Assembly (NCBI RefSeq): GCF_022965805.1
Contig: NC_133109.1
Coordinates: forward strand, 6,053,869 to 6,117,868
Direction: 5' to 3'
Origin: Primulina eburnea
Taxonomy: Eukaryota > Streptophyta > Magnoliopsida > Lamiales > Gesneriaceae
Length of the DNA: 64,000 nt
Positions within the stretch are counted from its first letter, which is position 1. The number at the start of each line of letters is the position of its first letter. Both the position numbers and the translations under genes were made by a program. Positions 1 to 12,396 of the stretch are shown in pieces. The notes beneath the pieces are model-generated. The model was not told the origin of the DNA, searched no databases, and was given only the letters and a program-made list of their open reading frames with translations.

Positions 1-1
1 G

Positions 2-1267
2 GAAAAGACCAATACAGACTCTATTGCATGTCTGGCAATGTTTGGAACCCTGGAGCCACAATCCGGGATTCGCGAAGTGGTTGACTCAATGATTGACCAC
101 CTAAAATCCGCAAGTCGGAAGTCAAATGGTCAGTTTGTGGCAGTTGACTTAAGAGTTGATATATTGGAGAAGAAGGGCTGTCACAAAGACAATGGTTCTC
201 CAGGGTCCAAAAGCTGTTATGGTCCACAAGAGATAGCTCTCTTTTTGAGAAAGATTGGCTTCGACAAGGATACCACAGTGTATGTGACTCAAACAAGATG
301 GGACAGCAGGCTTGATGCTCTGAAGGACTTCTTCCCAAAAACTTATACGAAGGTAGAATTTTCGTTGTCTTATGTTTTCCTTGAAATAATGATGTTCGTT
401 TCTCTCCCTCTGTTCATCTTTTCTGAGAATAATTTTAGCTTTTCTCTTGCTTGATAATCTCATTGAATGTTTCTTATCTCTTACATCACTTTTTTTTTCC
501 ATCAGAGGCTGATGGGGTATAAATGAGTTAGGTTCAGCTGAGTTTTGGAATTTTTTTGGCTAGGACATTATGAATTTGAGCTCGAGAGCTACCTCATTTA
601 CCCAAATTATTGTTGATCTGATGAAAATGGAGTTCAATTTAGGATATCACGCCTTATGTTATGAAGAAAAAATTTGGACCAATTTTTCAATAATAAAGAT
701 AAGTATTTTTATATACTAAATGATTGTCACATATCTTTGGTTTGTATGATATTTTTAATACATATTTATATAGTATATATACATATGGATATATAAATAA
801 ATAATAATTATAATAAATGCTTTCTTGTCGGTTTATGACTTCTTGATAACAATGTAAAAGCTCAGATTTGGAAATAATTGAGCTCAAGTAGAATAGATCA
901 CGAGTCAATTCGACTTATCTTATACCCTTTGTAGATGATAAAAGTCTAACCTCACTAACATTTTTCGCTGCCTTCATAACTGTTCCAGGAGGCAATAATG
1001 CCTATGGATAAAAAGGACGAATTTCTAGACTCTGAAACTTCTGAATTTGAGAAAGTTATTGACTTCTATATTTCTTCCGAGAGCGATGTATTTGTTCCGG
1101 CCATCTCAGGCCTATTTTACGCCAATGTTGCTGGAAGGAGAATCGCTTTTGGCAGAAATCAGATACTTGTACCCACAGATATTCCTGATTCTTCAGCTTC
1201 TTCTGAAGACTTCATATCACATTATGTTTCGAAGAAGAACCACTTTGCCTATTCATGTTTTTGCTAG
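2..1267 (+). CDS. O-fucosyltransferase family protein (MSR-like), 3' part of gene
   Basis: Two coding exons are visible: 2-352 (enters the window already open, frame beginning at base 2, 117 codons) and 989-1267 (stop TAG at 1265-1267). The intron 353-988 has a GT donor and a CAG acceptor at phase 0. The exon 1 protein carries FVAVDLRVDIL, a Cys-rich stretch with CYGPQEIALFLRKIGFD and the strand TTVYVTQTRWDS. Exon 2 has SDVFVPAISGLFYANVAGRR and ends KKNHFAYSCFC. From family knowledge these are the C-terminal donor-binding region of the plant O-fucosyltransferase (GT106/PF10250) family, closest in my recollection to the MANNAN SYNTHESIS-RELATED branch, which are Golgi type II membrane proteins linked to mannan synthesis. 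The N-terminal anchor and most of the catalytic domain lie upstream of the window. Family is secure; the MSR subgroup is an inference from memory. Confidence 0.85.
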
Positions 1268-3072
1268 CTCAATTGTTACGATGGGAACACAGTACGAGTT
1301 TGGGGTGTTGGAATCAATAATGAAGGAACTAAAAACATTGGCTTAGTATTGTATTATATTGTGTTTGATTTTAAGAAGAGATGTATTTCAGTGTTTCTGC
1401 CTACAAGGTTTTTGGTAGGAATGTAATAGTTACAGGTCTCTGTTTGCTTTGTAAGATGTTATACTTTATGTTTCTTGTAACTAATGCCACATCCATGTTT
1501 TAATATGGACTCGGAACAAGTTTCATTCACTCTCATTGCCATGCATTTTCTGATTATTTTGTTCGAGCACAAATATGATTGTTGGACCACTTCCCATGTA
1601 TTCTTACTTTTCCATGAAGTGATTGCTAATATAATCAGAACCACAGATCATAAACAAATCGTGACCTTGAGTGACTTTTTTCATCCAATATTCAACCAAT
1701 GTGTATGCGTATGTGTGTGTGTATATATATATATATATAAATTTCTAGCAACATTTCCTAGTTTTTGGTCACGTACAAAGGATGTATATGGAAAGTGATG
1801 TAACATAAGCGTAAGATATTACAAAGGGATTATGACATATTGATTCACACAAAATGTCGAAAATAACAAGAGAAGACTCAATAATTTTATTTAATCCAAA
1901 AACCTGTTTATATATATATATAAAAAACATGCTTATATTTATAGAACATACTCACAATAATCAAAATCAAAAAATATTTCAAAAAATGAAAAGTACGTAA
2001 TTAACGTAACAAACTTGCATATATTTTATTTTTGGTTTACTATTCAGTTTAAATTATCTGACCATAGTTTGAATTGTTCTAATATGTCAGTTTGACTTAT
2101 TTTGACACATATTTTGCTAGCCAACTGATATTAACAATCGAAAATACCAAGTTTTCGTTAACCGATTTATTATCGTTCGTACTGTTCCGAAATTTTTGTA
2201 AATAAAAACGGTATTACGCTTATTGATGCAATGATAAAGTCTTTGTCTATTTTCTTTTTCTTATTCATCGAGCTGCTGAAACATTTCGTTTTCAGATTTG
2301 TATTAGATCAGCTAATTGCAGCCCATCCATGACTTGCATCTGTTTTGGTTGCAAGATGCAGCTTGAACTTCTCTTATAAGCAAAAGCTATCATGATCATG
2401 AACTTTCCAATAGCCATGTTCGAGAATGTGTTAATAAATGTAATAATAATTTTATATGATGCCATATCAAAAAGATTAAACGTCTATACTCTTTAATATA
2501 ACTCTAGCCTAACATATAAAGACAGAAACATGTGGCAGCAATAGTAATGATTATAACAAGAAGACTAGGTTCACTCTTTTAGCTTACGATCTCCTTCCCC
2601 CTTTAAAAAAAATCTCATTTTACTTGTAATATTACTTTATTAGCACCACCGACGCCATTATGGTTCTACGTTTCATTATTCTCGTTCAAACTCTTTCATA
2701 GTTCAAAGTAGCATGCTCGAGTTTGCATGAACGGTCACAGCAAGAGCAATCCGCATCTGTTTCTTTGGATAATTATTACCAGAAAACCAAACCTCAGAGA
2801 CCATTGGTAGCCTATCATTATGTTTGTTTCTAACAGTGTCAACAATAATAACACACACAGAATAGAGTACAAGCCAGATATCTGATTATGTCAAATCCAC
2901 TATCACAGACATGTAGATCAGTTTCTCCCTAGATATCGTCACAACTTCCACTACGAAATGGATTAGCTGAACTCGAGCCTATTTTACACAAAGTTAAACT
3001 CATTTCACCGAATTATCACAAACCAAAATGTATTGTACTGTATTATATACACTGTATAGTATATATACATTG
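1268..3072. other. Intergenic: 3' UTR of the O-fucosyltransferase gene, then AT-rich DNA
   Basis: About 1.8 kb between the upstream gene and the end of the oppositely oriented GATA gene. The first few hundred bases are probably 3' UTR. A mixed GT/TA microsatellite lies at 1701-1739. No other convincing coding or RNA gene was seen; the short ORFs have no recognisable motifs. Confidence 0.6.
1701..1739. repeat. (TG)n/(TA)n compound microsatellite
   Basis: A run of TG-type dinucleotides (with interruptions) passes directly into a run of TA dinucleotides. Seen directly. Confidence 0.85.
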
Positions 3073-6000
3073 TCATGATGAATCATTAGCATTTCCAGGA
3101 ATAGTAGCAGTCAATACCATTTCATCCGCCTCCAAATTACCATTCTGCATTATCAAAAACAAGCCAGGTCAATCTCATATACCTATCTATACTCTGCACA
3201 ATTTATATATAGCATATATACCTCCTCACTCCTGTTATGTAGGGGAGTCGTTCCCAGCGAGGTGGTCGTTGCCTTTGAAAGGTCCCGCAGAGTTCCCTAA
3301 AACATTCACATCTATGTTGGCAAATCTTGTATACTTACAAATCAATCAATCTAACTACAAAAATAGTATACCCACTGCCAAAAAAATTGGTCTAAGGCAG
3401 ATAGACGCTTCGTAAACAAAACCAAACAGAAATAATAGAAAATATTTCCAGTTCCAGGGCTTGCTAGTAGTAACAACATGAAATTCCTTACATAGGGCGT
3501 AACAGTAAGATGGAGGCAAAAGAAAGCAAAAACAACTGCAACTAACAGAAATCAAGAAAAGCCTGCCATCTTGCAATGACTATAAAATCACAAATGTTCA
3601 CAAATGGCATCGCAGATATATCATAAAATGTGGTTTTCAGAGGCTTCACGATGGTACTTGGCAATATGCTATGGTAGCCTTCTAAAACTTGGGGATTTCA
3701 GGCTTAGATATGAGCAGCATAGAAATATCAGAAAATGAGTAATTCACCTGCTAACAGTTTGTGATTTGTGAGACTGGTGCATCTCATCAAGGTGAGCACA
3801 CGGGACATGATCGCATATCAATGATAGAAAACAAACCAGAGAAAGAATAATTATATCAACCCCCAATGTACCTTATTAGCCCACATTAGTCCGCATGCAT
3901 TACAAAGTGTCCTAGGTCCTTCTGGTCCCCGGCGCATCATTGGGGTAGATTTTTCATTAATACCACAATGCCGGCAGCTGGCAAATATGTTGTAAAAAAT
4001 TCAGATGTATATTTAATAATCACAGTTAAACTCTTTTAACCGATGCAATAACTCAACATATAAAGTGTTCATACACGCCTGCTCAATGCCTAGCTAACAA
4101 GAAAGCTTCTCCCCACCTGAACAATCAAATTCTCAAAACTAGAGTTTATTTGATTTGATTTGAAGCACTCTCTGAAAAGAGCCACAGGGAAAGAGAACCA
4201 TAAAGAATGATAGAGTGATCTCCCTCCCTAAGTCCATTTCTTATATACCAAGTTTTCCTTCTTTCATCAAACTATTATCAGTCAATTTTGAGCAATTAGC
4301 AGTAGTGCAGTACTTCTGAATGATTTTGCACACTCATCTGGACTCCTATGAGCAGTCATGAGTGTCTACATGACTACATATGCCTGCTTTCATGCAAGTC
4401 AACTTCACAAAACTATGAACTACGATTAAAGATTGTTCCTGCTTTCATGCAAGTCATCTTCACAAAACTATGAACTACGATTAAAGATTGTTCCTGCTTT
4501 CATGCAAGTCATCTTCACAAAACTATGAACTACGATTAAAGATTGTTCCTGCTTTCATGCAAGTCATCTTCACAAAACTATGAACTACGAGTAAACATTG
4601 TTCCACCACAACATTTCCAATATATGCGTTAGCAATAACAGAGCCACAAATCAAAACTTAAAAGGAACGAATCATTAGCCATTTAAGATGAAGTTAACTA
4701 CAGGAATCCGAATCATTTTTTCATAAACAATCGGATAAACAGAAGTGCTGTAAATAGATAGATTTACAATGTCAAGAACCTGCAATTGCATAGCACAACT
4801 CTTTAGCACCAGTTATCATAAGAGACAGAAAGCAATATTTATTTTGAGTTGGGGGAGGAGTTTATTACAAATGAGTTTTGAACCCGAGACACGTCCCAAA
4901 CTTCGGACCTTGGTGCCAAAGGCGGTATAAGACATCGGCAACAGAAAGCAAAGTTCTGTGTTAAAATACACAAAAATTGCAAAGATGATAGAACTCACAA
5001 AGAATCTTGAGTTTGCGATCCATGGCCATCAATTGCCCAGCTTTTATTTGAGTCCCAACTCGATGCAGCTGATGCAGAATCGTCAAAATTGGGCTTCGAG
5101 GATGTAAACTGTCCTTTATTCCTTTGCATTCTTTAAATGAATAAAAAATAATTTCACCACAGAAATTGAAAAATCTCGAACATCAAAACTCTCATCTCAA
5201 ATCAGACATAAAACTTGATTAAAAAAAAAGGACTCTCGTACCTCAAAGCAACTTCCTTGCGAACAGTGTAACGTATTTTCTTGTCGAAATTTCGTTCTTT
5301 CCGCTTCTCTCGGAATCTTATAAGTGAAGCCAATCTCTGAGGAACATTTAGCTTTTGTGGGGCACTAGATAAACCCTATTGGAAAAGTATCAAAAGGTGT
5401 CACCAGAAAAAAGATGCTACCATATCAGAGTCAAATACAGAGAGTAACGTACTCTGCTATTAGGAGTAGATATTGGATCTGTAGGAATGATAGGGGCTAC
5501 TTCACGCCCTCCCACTAGTAGAAGTGCCGCTTGAACCTGAAAGACATAATCAAAACAAGTTGCCTAAACAGTCTAAAGGAAAACGGGGAAGAGATTATTG
5601 AACCCCTAGAAAACTTAACAGATTAACCAAGAAAACTTATGTTCTGAAAATCACAGCACATTATATCTTTTAGAATTAAAACTTTGAAAGCTTCAAAGTA
5701 AAACTCAGTATATTGACATAAAAATTCCATCATATTACATGTAAAAACCTTTCACCAAGATGCAGGTAAAAACAGTCTTGAATTACCTAAATTAAGCATC
5801 ATTAGTACATAAGATTCATAATTATGTAAGAGGACAAGAATTGGATATTAAAATGGTGTAATTTAAAAAACCCAAGATTTTTCCGTCTAGAGGATGGAGT
5901 GGCTAAATGTTTTGTGGAGAAAAAAGTATAAATTCCAAAATATTTCCCCAAAAATTGTACTGCTTTAAATGACCAAGCAAAAACCATACAGAAAAGACAG

Positions 6001-6973
6001 CTAAATAAGTCCAAGAGACCTGTATTAACATTACTTTGTGCCTGTTGGAAATAAATGGTGAGAACTCCAAGGAAGATTCATAACGAGGAAATAGAAATAA
6101 TATTGAATAAACCAACTGAGATTATGTGAATGGAACCTTAAACAAAGGTTGCCAAGTGCACTATCAAAATAAGTTACCAGACCAGTACTCTATTCTAGGT
6201 GAAACTACCAATTTGAATGATTTGAATTTTGAAATAGGGTAACTAAAAGGGATACAGCTTTCAAGATGGCCATAAAAATAATAGAAACTTGAACCGTTCA
6301 AAGGCATGTATGATTTTGTTGATTGAGAGCATCATCACGAAAGAAATCCAATTGAACAGTCATTCGTTGAAGATTAACAAACCAAAAGTGTAACAGGCAA
6401 TAAAACAATGCAGTCTTCATTCCACACTGAAACAAGTTAACTTTTTGCTTGTACTCAGATATGTGATCTGATACCCTTTCATAAATAGAATAATTGGATT
6501 CATCATATGCTTGTTTCCTAGAAGATACACGTGAGTTATCTAGTTTTAGATAGTACTGGAACGTACGTCATAATATGAAATCTAGGAATTAACTCAAATA
6601 AAATAAAATGATTGCAATGCAAAAACAAGGATGGTATAAATTTCAGTTTACATGGGTATGAAGGAACCTTTTCTGGAGAGACAGAATCAAACACATAAAC
6701 TTGACCCTGAAAGGACAATGTGAGCTGATTATTGTTCTCACTATGCCGCACCAATGCGCCATGGTTATCAGCTCGATTTTCCATATCAGCTGAAACATCT
6801 CCATCAAGCACTTCATTCACCCCACTACTACTAACAACATTATTATTGTCGCCATTCTCGTCTTGATCTAGTACACTCCCATTGCTTATGTGATGATGCA
6901 ACCCGTGATGATGCTGATCTTGCAAGTAGTGCATCATTCCCGATTCGATTCCATGCATTCCATTTCCATCCAT
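3073..6973 (-). CDS. TIFY-CCT-GATA transcription factor (GATA24/28-like, ZML)
   Basis: Seven coding exons were reconstructed, all with GT-AG introns and consistent phases: 6973-6668, 5536-5453, 5375-5242, 5130-4999, 3977-3872, 3296-3222 and 3144-3073; total 909 nt, 302 codons plus TGA. Order of domains: acidic, His/Asn-rich N-terminus; TIFY/ZIM domain split between exons 1 and 2 ([19 protein letters not shown], then [13 protein letters not shown]); CCT domain in exons 3-4 ([20 protein letters not shown] ... [16 protein letters not shown]); GATA zinc finger in exon 5, C-X2-C-X20-C-X2-C with [19 protein letters not shown] and [12 protein letters not shown]; exon 6 continues GTLRDLSK. Start was set at ATG 6973-6971 (MDGNGMHG) because a splice acceptor lies just upstream, so the longer frame runs into a 5' UTR intron. 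Family knowledge: nuclear DNA-binding regulators of the ZIM/ZML group, implicated in photoprotection and light/stress responses. The length is close to Arabidopsis members (about 300 aa). Confidence 0.93.
4383..4602. repeat. 55-bp tandem repeat, four copies, inside a GATA-gene intron
   Basis: Four head-to-tail copies starting at 4383, 4438, 4493 and 4548. Copies 2 and 3 are identical over the unit; copy 1 differs at one base and copy 4 at two (gagtaaacatt instead of gattaaagatt). It lies in the intron between exons 4 and 5 (4998-3978) of the GATA-type gene. The near identity indicates recent expansion. Confidence 0.95.
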
Positions 6974-7440
6974 CTTCAGCCTATACAGTAACACAGTCAC
7001 CTGCACTCACACGCCGACCACTTCCATTCTTTCTTAAATAGGAATCGCATCCAGCAGTAAAAGAAATCTACTTTGATCCCTCACAGAACTCCTCTAATTC
7101 CTGCCCGCCTGAATTGTTTCAGCAACAATATAGAAAATTAAGAAAAAAATCAAAATTTAATTTTTTTTAAAAAAAAAAGAATGAAGTAGGTGCTTTTAAA
7201 ACATTTAAAATCTCCGTGCTGATTAATTACCACGAATATGAGAGATTAAAGATATTAGATACAAAAACAAGAATTCTAGTGGAGAAGATGGTGGTATGAC
7301 GGAGGTGATCGGAGATGTGGGGCAATGAACGGCGGAGACTGGGGGAGGTACAGGGAAGATGAAGATCAGGTGGTGGGCCGTCTTTGCGCTAGGGTTTGAG
7401 CGATGATTAGAACGGACGGTGTTTTGTTCTTTTTATTTTC
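6974..7440 (-). promoter_or_regulatory. 5' UTR / promoter region of the GATA-type gene
   Basis: The bases just upstream of the start codon (minus strand) read as a splice acceptor (TATAG followed by GCTGAAG and the ATG), suggesting at least one 5' UTR intron. A GC-richer block at about 7270-7400 looks like a leader exon, after which the sequence turns AT-rich. The transcription start itself was not identified. Confidence 0.4.
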
Positions 7441-10041
7441 TCAAATTAGTAAATTTGATTTTATATATAAAAAAATATGAAATATAATAAATAAATAGAT
7501 TAAAAACAATTTGGTAAAAAAAATACATTTAAAAAATAACTTAATACACAAATATCACTAGAAAAATTCATATATGAATTTAAATTAAAATTTTAATTTT
7601 ACCTTTAATCTAAATTGTTTTTAAGTTGAATTACGTTTACTAATTTAATTAGTTACAAGTTTTTTTTAAATTATTTAATTATTTGAAAATGTAAAAATAT
7701 ATTTTTATTTAGGCTTTTATATTAAGTTTTTTTGGTTTTTGGACATATATATTAGTATAAATATAAACAAAATACGGTCATTTATTATATTTTTATAAAT
7801 ATTAAATTAAATATATTAAAGTTGTGTATAAAAAATTTTGTATCTGTGATAACAAACGACATCGAACTGTTTTAGTGTACAACTGTTATTTCTTAATATT
7901 AACGAGTTTCTAGTTGGACATTTTGAAGTCAAGTCGGACTGTCTGATCGTCAAGATCTCAATTGATGTGCACAATTCTCCGGCTAGATATTCTAATGCCA
8001 TCGTGGGTAAAGAACAACCAGGTCATAAGAAGCACCTGAGCTAGAAGCATTACACCACCTAGCAACGCCTGAGGAACAAAGCATATGATAACTTGACTAA
8101 CATGATGGTATCTCGGGCTGGAAGAGCTGGTTCTCGATATGGAAAGGTGAGCCGATTCTTTATGAGGCTACACATCTTTCTTCTAGAACAAGCTGCTTTC
8201 AAGAGTCAAACCAGACTGCATAAGAAGATGAAGTTGGAAAATTGATCTCTAGTCGGTACACTTGCACACCAAGTGAGTTTGCTAGTCGCTTTCCAAGACG
8301 AGTTGTGAAACGCTCTTGGAGTAGGCGGCAACTCAAGGATCGAGATAGCGTCTGGACCCCATCCCATTTTTGGGCCAATTCCCCTCCTCTAATTCAAGAG
8401 CTTTAGGCCGGATACTAGCTTGGAATTGGAATTAGGTAACTAAAAAAATAGGGATCAGAAATGTGGTCAATATTACGAAAAATAAAGAGATATCGTTTAT
8501 ACCCAAATCAAAATTCCTGATCAACCGAACAACAATGATCTTGCACTTGGTTTTCAGGTATCCGGGAGGTAAATCAAAGGGAAAGGCTATAACCAACCTC
8601 ACAGCGAAGCGAACGTTGTCAAAGGACTGACAACGATGAAGATATAATCTGAAAGCCTTATTAATAGTTTGGAGATATAATATAAGATTTATAAAAACAT
8701 GTTTAAAAAGAAGATCGCTCTAGCTATAAAAAATATATATGAACCTGGAACGTTAGTAATATATGTCTTTTGTTTCAATGTATATGATCAAAGCATAGAC
8801 ATTCCCAATATAATTTAAACGTATTGAGATATTCAAGAGTAAGCATTCTTATTTTTTGCATACTTGTCATATGATGCACTTTTAAGGTCGTGATATATAT
8901 GTTGCATTGCATTTCACGTTAAGCATGTTAACCTTTTAAATAATTTTGAACAATTAGGGACGATCAGCCCTCTTTCTTGGACGATCGAGTAGCAAGTAAC
9001 ACCCACCAAATCTACGGAGCAGCGTGTATGGTGACTTAGAACTTTACATGTCCAAGATTTTATTAAGTGTGCAAGACACCCATTGAATCTATTGATTAGT
9101 GTGCTACACACAAAGCAATTTCATTAGTAAGGGCACGAAGATGTCCACTCATACAGATGAGTGATCATATGATAATGCATTAAACAACCCTCTCTCGGGT
9201 TGTCCAAATGGTTCTCATTTATCGAATGGAATAGTCCGCGGTTATAGTCACCATTAATCCTTTTACCCGGGACAATATTGTAGAGGCTCTACATAATAGC
9301 ATGCAATTTGATCTGTTTACCGACTCCACTGAGGGGTCATTAGGTTGCGGGGTTGAGTGTCATTTCAAAATACGTGAATCAAATGTATTGTAGTTGGTGA
9401 TTCACCGTTTGCCTATATATGAAGATATCCTACGTGGTCTGATGAGTTAATAGTGCAAGGAATATCTGACAAGAATAAGAACGTGCATTTTGGAAAAGTG
9501 TTTCCTCAGTTACATGTATCATGTTACTATTAATACTCAAAGATATATCACATCGTTATCAAATTCTTATACAACTCTCGATATTCCAGTGGTTGCTGAT
9601 TTGATCGGGGTATATGAGTTGAAGGGACTGCAGTGTACGCTAACCATAACTTAAAGTTCTTACAGACACTATCAGTGATGACTATGGGATTATGGGGTGA
9701 TGCTACTAGACGCTCTTACCATTATCCGATGGGTGCAATCAAAAATAAATTCTTACATTCTTGATCAAGGGATTGATGAAAAGAATTTGGCTAAATTAAG
9801 GTAAGCCCGAATAATAATAAATGTTATTCTGAATCACATGGAGATTTGAACATATAGCTAGCTGTATGTCAGAACAATTGTAGGTCACACAAGTATCGGA
9901 TTCTGTGTTTTTGTTAAGAAGGTCAAAATTCAAGGAATTGAATTTGAAGACTATAGTTTGATGGAGATCAAACACAATGCTTATAAAAGGGTTTGTAAGT
10001 TGATTTCATAATATAAAAGAAACGGAAGTTACTTTAATTAC
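7441..10041. other. Intergenic, AT-rich then degraded repetitive DNA; nothing identifiable
   Basis: 7440-7800 is very AT-rich. From about 8020 to 9900 base composition is more balanced and the text reads like decayed transposon or pseudogene sequence, but all frames are short and no reverse transcriptase, transposase or cellular domain could be recognised. It is reported as unexplained rather than as a gene. Confidence 0.5.
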
Positions 10042-10189
10042 TAAGGACACCCACACATTGGTGCATTAATGGGTGATTATTAACGTCCATTAATGTTCAT
10101 GTACAAATGTGGGTGTAGAAGTTATTAATTTTGGGTGACATGGCAGCCAAAAAATTCATCAGAATGAACGGCATTATTTCGCAAATAGC

Positions 10190-10325
10190 GACGGTTTTTC
10201 GTAAATCGTCGCAACTTGAAAAGCATCGTTACTTGCGACTGTTTTTTAATGAAAGTCGCTACTTGCGGCGGTTTTTTAACAATAGCGACGGTTTTTGAAA
10301 ACCGTCGCTAATTAAGGCATGTTCT
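10190..10325. repeat. Cluster of GCGACGG / CCGTCGC inverted motifs
   Basis: At least six copies of TAGCGACGGTTTTT-like motifs and their complements lie in the 5' subterminal part of the Harbinger element, forming several potential hairpins. The same motif family appears at 13470-13515, 16290-16940 and 28230-28880. Confidence 0.8.
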
Positions 10326-10566
10326 GAAGAAAATCTCCCGAACGGAATCACCAACGGCTCTTTTCAAACAGCAAAATTATTCACCAACGGCTAGTTAAAT
10401 AAAATAATAATAAAAAATCATTAGAAATACAAATCAATTTCTACAAATTTATTCATTCATCCAACACATTTCTACTCATCAACCACACTCGATATATATT
10501 CTCTACCATTCTCAAACTTCTATTTGTAGGTTCAATATTTATTTCTTTAATCCTTATTTGTATACA

Positions 10567-11862
10567 ATGTCTCATTCTTCGAGCAGCTCCAGCTCTAGCC
10601 CAACAAGCGAAGACGAAGTACAAGTTGAAGTTAATGACAAAATTTATGATCCGGGAGAAGAAATGATGTTATGCATATTTGAACTAAGCAGAAAAATACA
10701 TGAATCTTCTGAAAGTAGTAACGAGATTCGACGAAGAAGAAGGTTCATCCAAAGAAATCGTGAAGCCGGTCACTTGCGGCTTGTCAATGATTATTTTTCC
10801 GCCAGCCCAGTGTATCAAGATCATATATTTCGAAGAAGATTTCGTATGCGAAGAGAGTTATTCCTTCACATTGTGAATGCACTTGAGGCCAATTCAATGT
10901 ATTTTCAACTGAGGAACGATGCTGCTAGAGGGAAAGGATTGTCACCACTAAAAAAATGCACAGCTGCTATACGTCAATTGGCTTATAGAGTCCCTGCCGA
11001 CCATCTTGATGAGTACCTACGTATGGGGGAATCAACTGCCATCAAGTGTCTTTACAAATTCTGCCAAAATGTGGTTGAAATATTTGGTGATCGATACCTG
11101 AGAAGGCCGAATGCTGATGATATTCAACGTCTTCTTCAAATGCACGAAGAGAACACAAATTCCCTGGCATGTTGGGTAGCATTGATTGTATGCACTGGCA
11201 GTGGAAAAAGTGTCCAGTTGCTTGGAAAGGGCAGTTTACCAGAGGCCATGGGTCGCCGACAATCGTACTTGAAGCAGTCGCATCTCAAGATCTGTGGATA
11301 TGGCACACATTCTTCGGGGTCGCGGGTTCACGTAATGATATTAACGTGTTGTACGAATCTCCCATATTCAACAATATCTTGCAAGGAAATGCCCTGGAGA
11401 TCAATTTCACAGTTAATGGTACTCATTATACGAAGGGTTACTATCTAACAGATGGAATATATCCGGAATGAGCTACTTTCGTTAAGGCTTTTCCTTGTCC
11501 GGAGGATCCTAAAAGGAGATTGTTTAAGGAAAGACAAGAGTCTGCAAGAAAATATGTTGAACTGGCATTTGGAGTGCTCCACTCTAGATGGGCGATTGTT
11601 AGAGGTCCAGCTCGTTATTGGTACAGAAAAAAATAAAAATATATTATGTTAAAATGCATTATTTTTCACAACAGAGGATGAGGGGTGTAACGTGACAAAT
11701 TGGTCTAACGACGAAGGTGACGAACCCGCACAACATGTCCAGGGCTCAAACCGAGGATTTCATGATTATCTCCGTAGAAATTCCGAACTACGTGACTCTC
11801 AAGTACATCACCAACTTCGTGCCGACTTAGTTGAGCATAGTTGGACAGAGTACAACAACAAT
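10567..11862 (+). pseudogene. HARBI1-like (DDE_Tnp_4) transposase pseudogene
   Basis: An open frame begins at ATG 10567 (MSHSSSS...), preceded by a leader with no in-frame extension. It encodes a Ser-rich, acidic start, a basic stretch (RRRRRFIQRNREAGH) and the N-terminal DNA-binding half (FRMRRELFLHIV, YRVPADHLDEYLRMGEST). Around 11155-11162 a one- or two-base indel shifts the frame; the catalytic half continues from about 11163 as FPGMLGSIDCMHWQWK, then GHGSPTIVLEAVASQDLWIW. A TGA at 11469-11471 replaces the Trp of YPEWATF. The frame then continues with RKYVELAFGVLHSRWAIVRG to a further break near 11630, and TEYNNN ends at about 11862. The DDE residues (D in SIDCMHW, D in LTDGIYPE, E in KYVELAFG) survive, but the protein cannot be made intact. 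Family identity is secure. Confidence 0.85.
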
Positions 11863-12396
11863 TAGTGAAGTCAGTTTATTACAAATTTTAAAATGTTTGA
11901 AATATATGTTGTTTTTCATTATATTCAACTGTTGTTTCCTATGTGTACGCTTTCAGTCAAATTTGTAATAAATTTTTAAATTTACATAAATGAAACTCGT
12001 AAAATAATCAATAAAACTATTAAACAGTTGTTTTTTCATTTTTTAAATAATATTTTAAATAAAAGAGTCCAACTTTTTTTTTTCATTTCTTAATAATATT
12101 TTAATGAATATTGGAATTAAGTTATTTTTAAAATAATAATACTATTTATTTTTAGTAATATTTGTTGTAAAATTTTAAAAATATTAGAAAGATATTGAAA
12201 TAATTAAAAATAAAAAAACTGAGTAAGTGGACAGTGGGACCCATAAATAATGAAAGTTGATATTAAATGAATGTGGGTGTGTGTTAATAATGTGAAAGTG
12301 TTAATGTAATGAATAAGTGGCTCGTGGACCCCATAATTTTTGAGGAGATGGAGAGTTATTAACATGGATTAATGGAAACGGATGCAGATGCTCTAA

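Larger units (their letters stand above)
10045..12393 (+). mobile_element. PIF/Harbinger-type DNA transposon, decayed
   Basis: An about 2.35-kb element bounded by a TAA target-site duplication (10042-10044 and 12394-12396), the size expected for PIF/Harbinger. The ends form imperfect terminal inverted repeats: the left end starts GGACACCCACACATTGGTGC, and the reverse complement of the right end starts GAGCATCTGCATCCG and shares the ATTAAT block further in. The body holds a broken HARBI1-like transposase. The second Harbinger gene (Myb-like ORF) was not seen, so mobility would need help in trans even without the frameshifts. Boundaries are inferred from the TSD and the TIR-like similarity. Confidence 0.7.

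Noticed and set aside
8914..9800. Possible retroelement or gene remnant in the balanced-composition stretch
   Set aside because: No recognisable RT, integrase, transposase or cellular motif in any frame; left as unexplained intergenic DNA.
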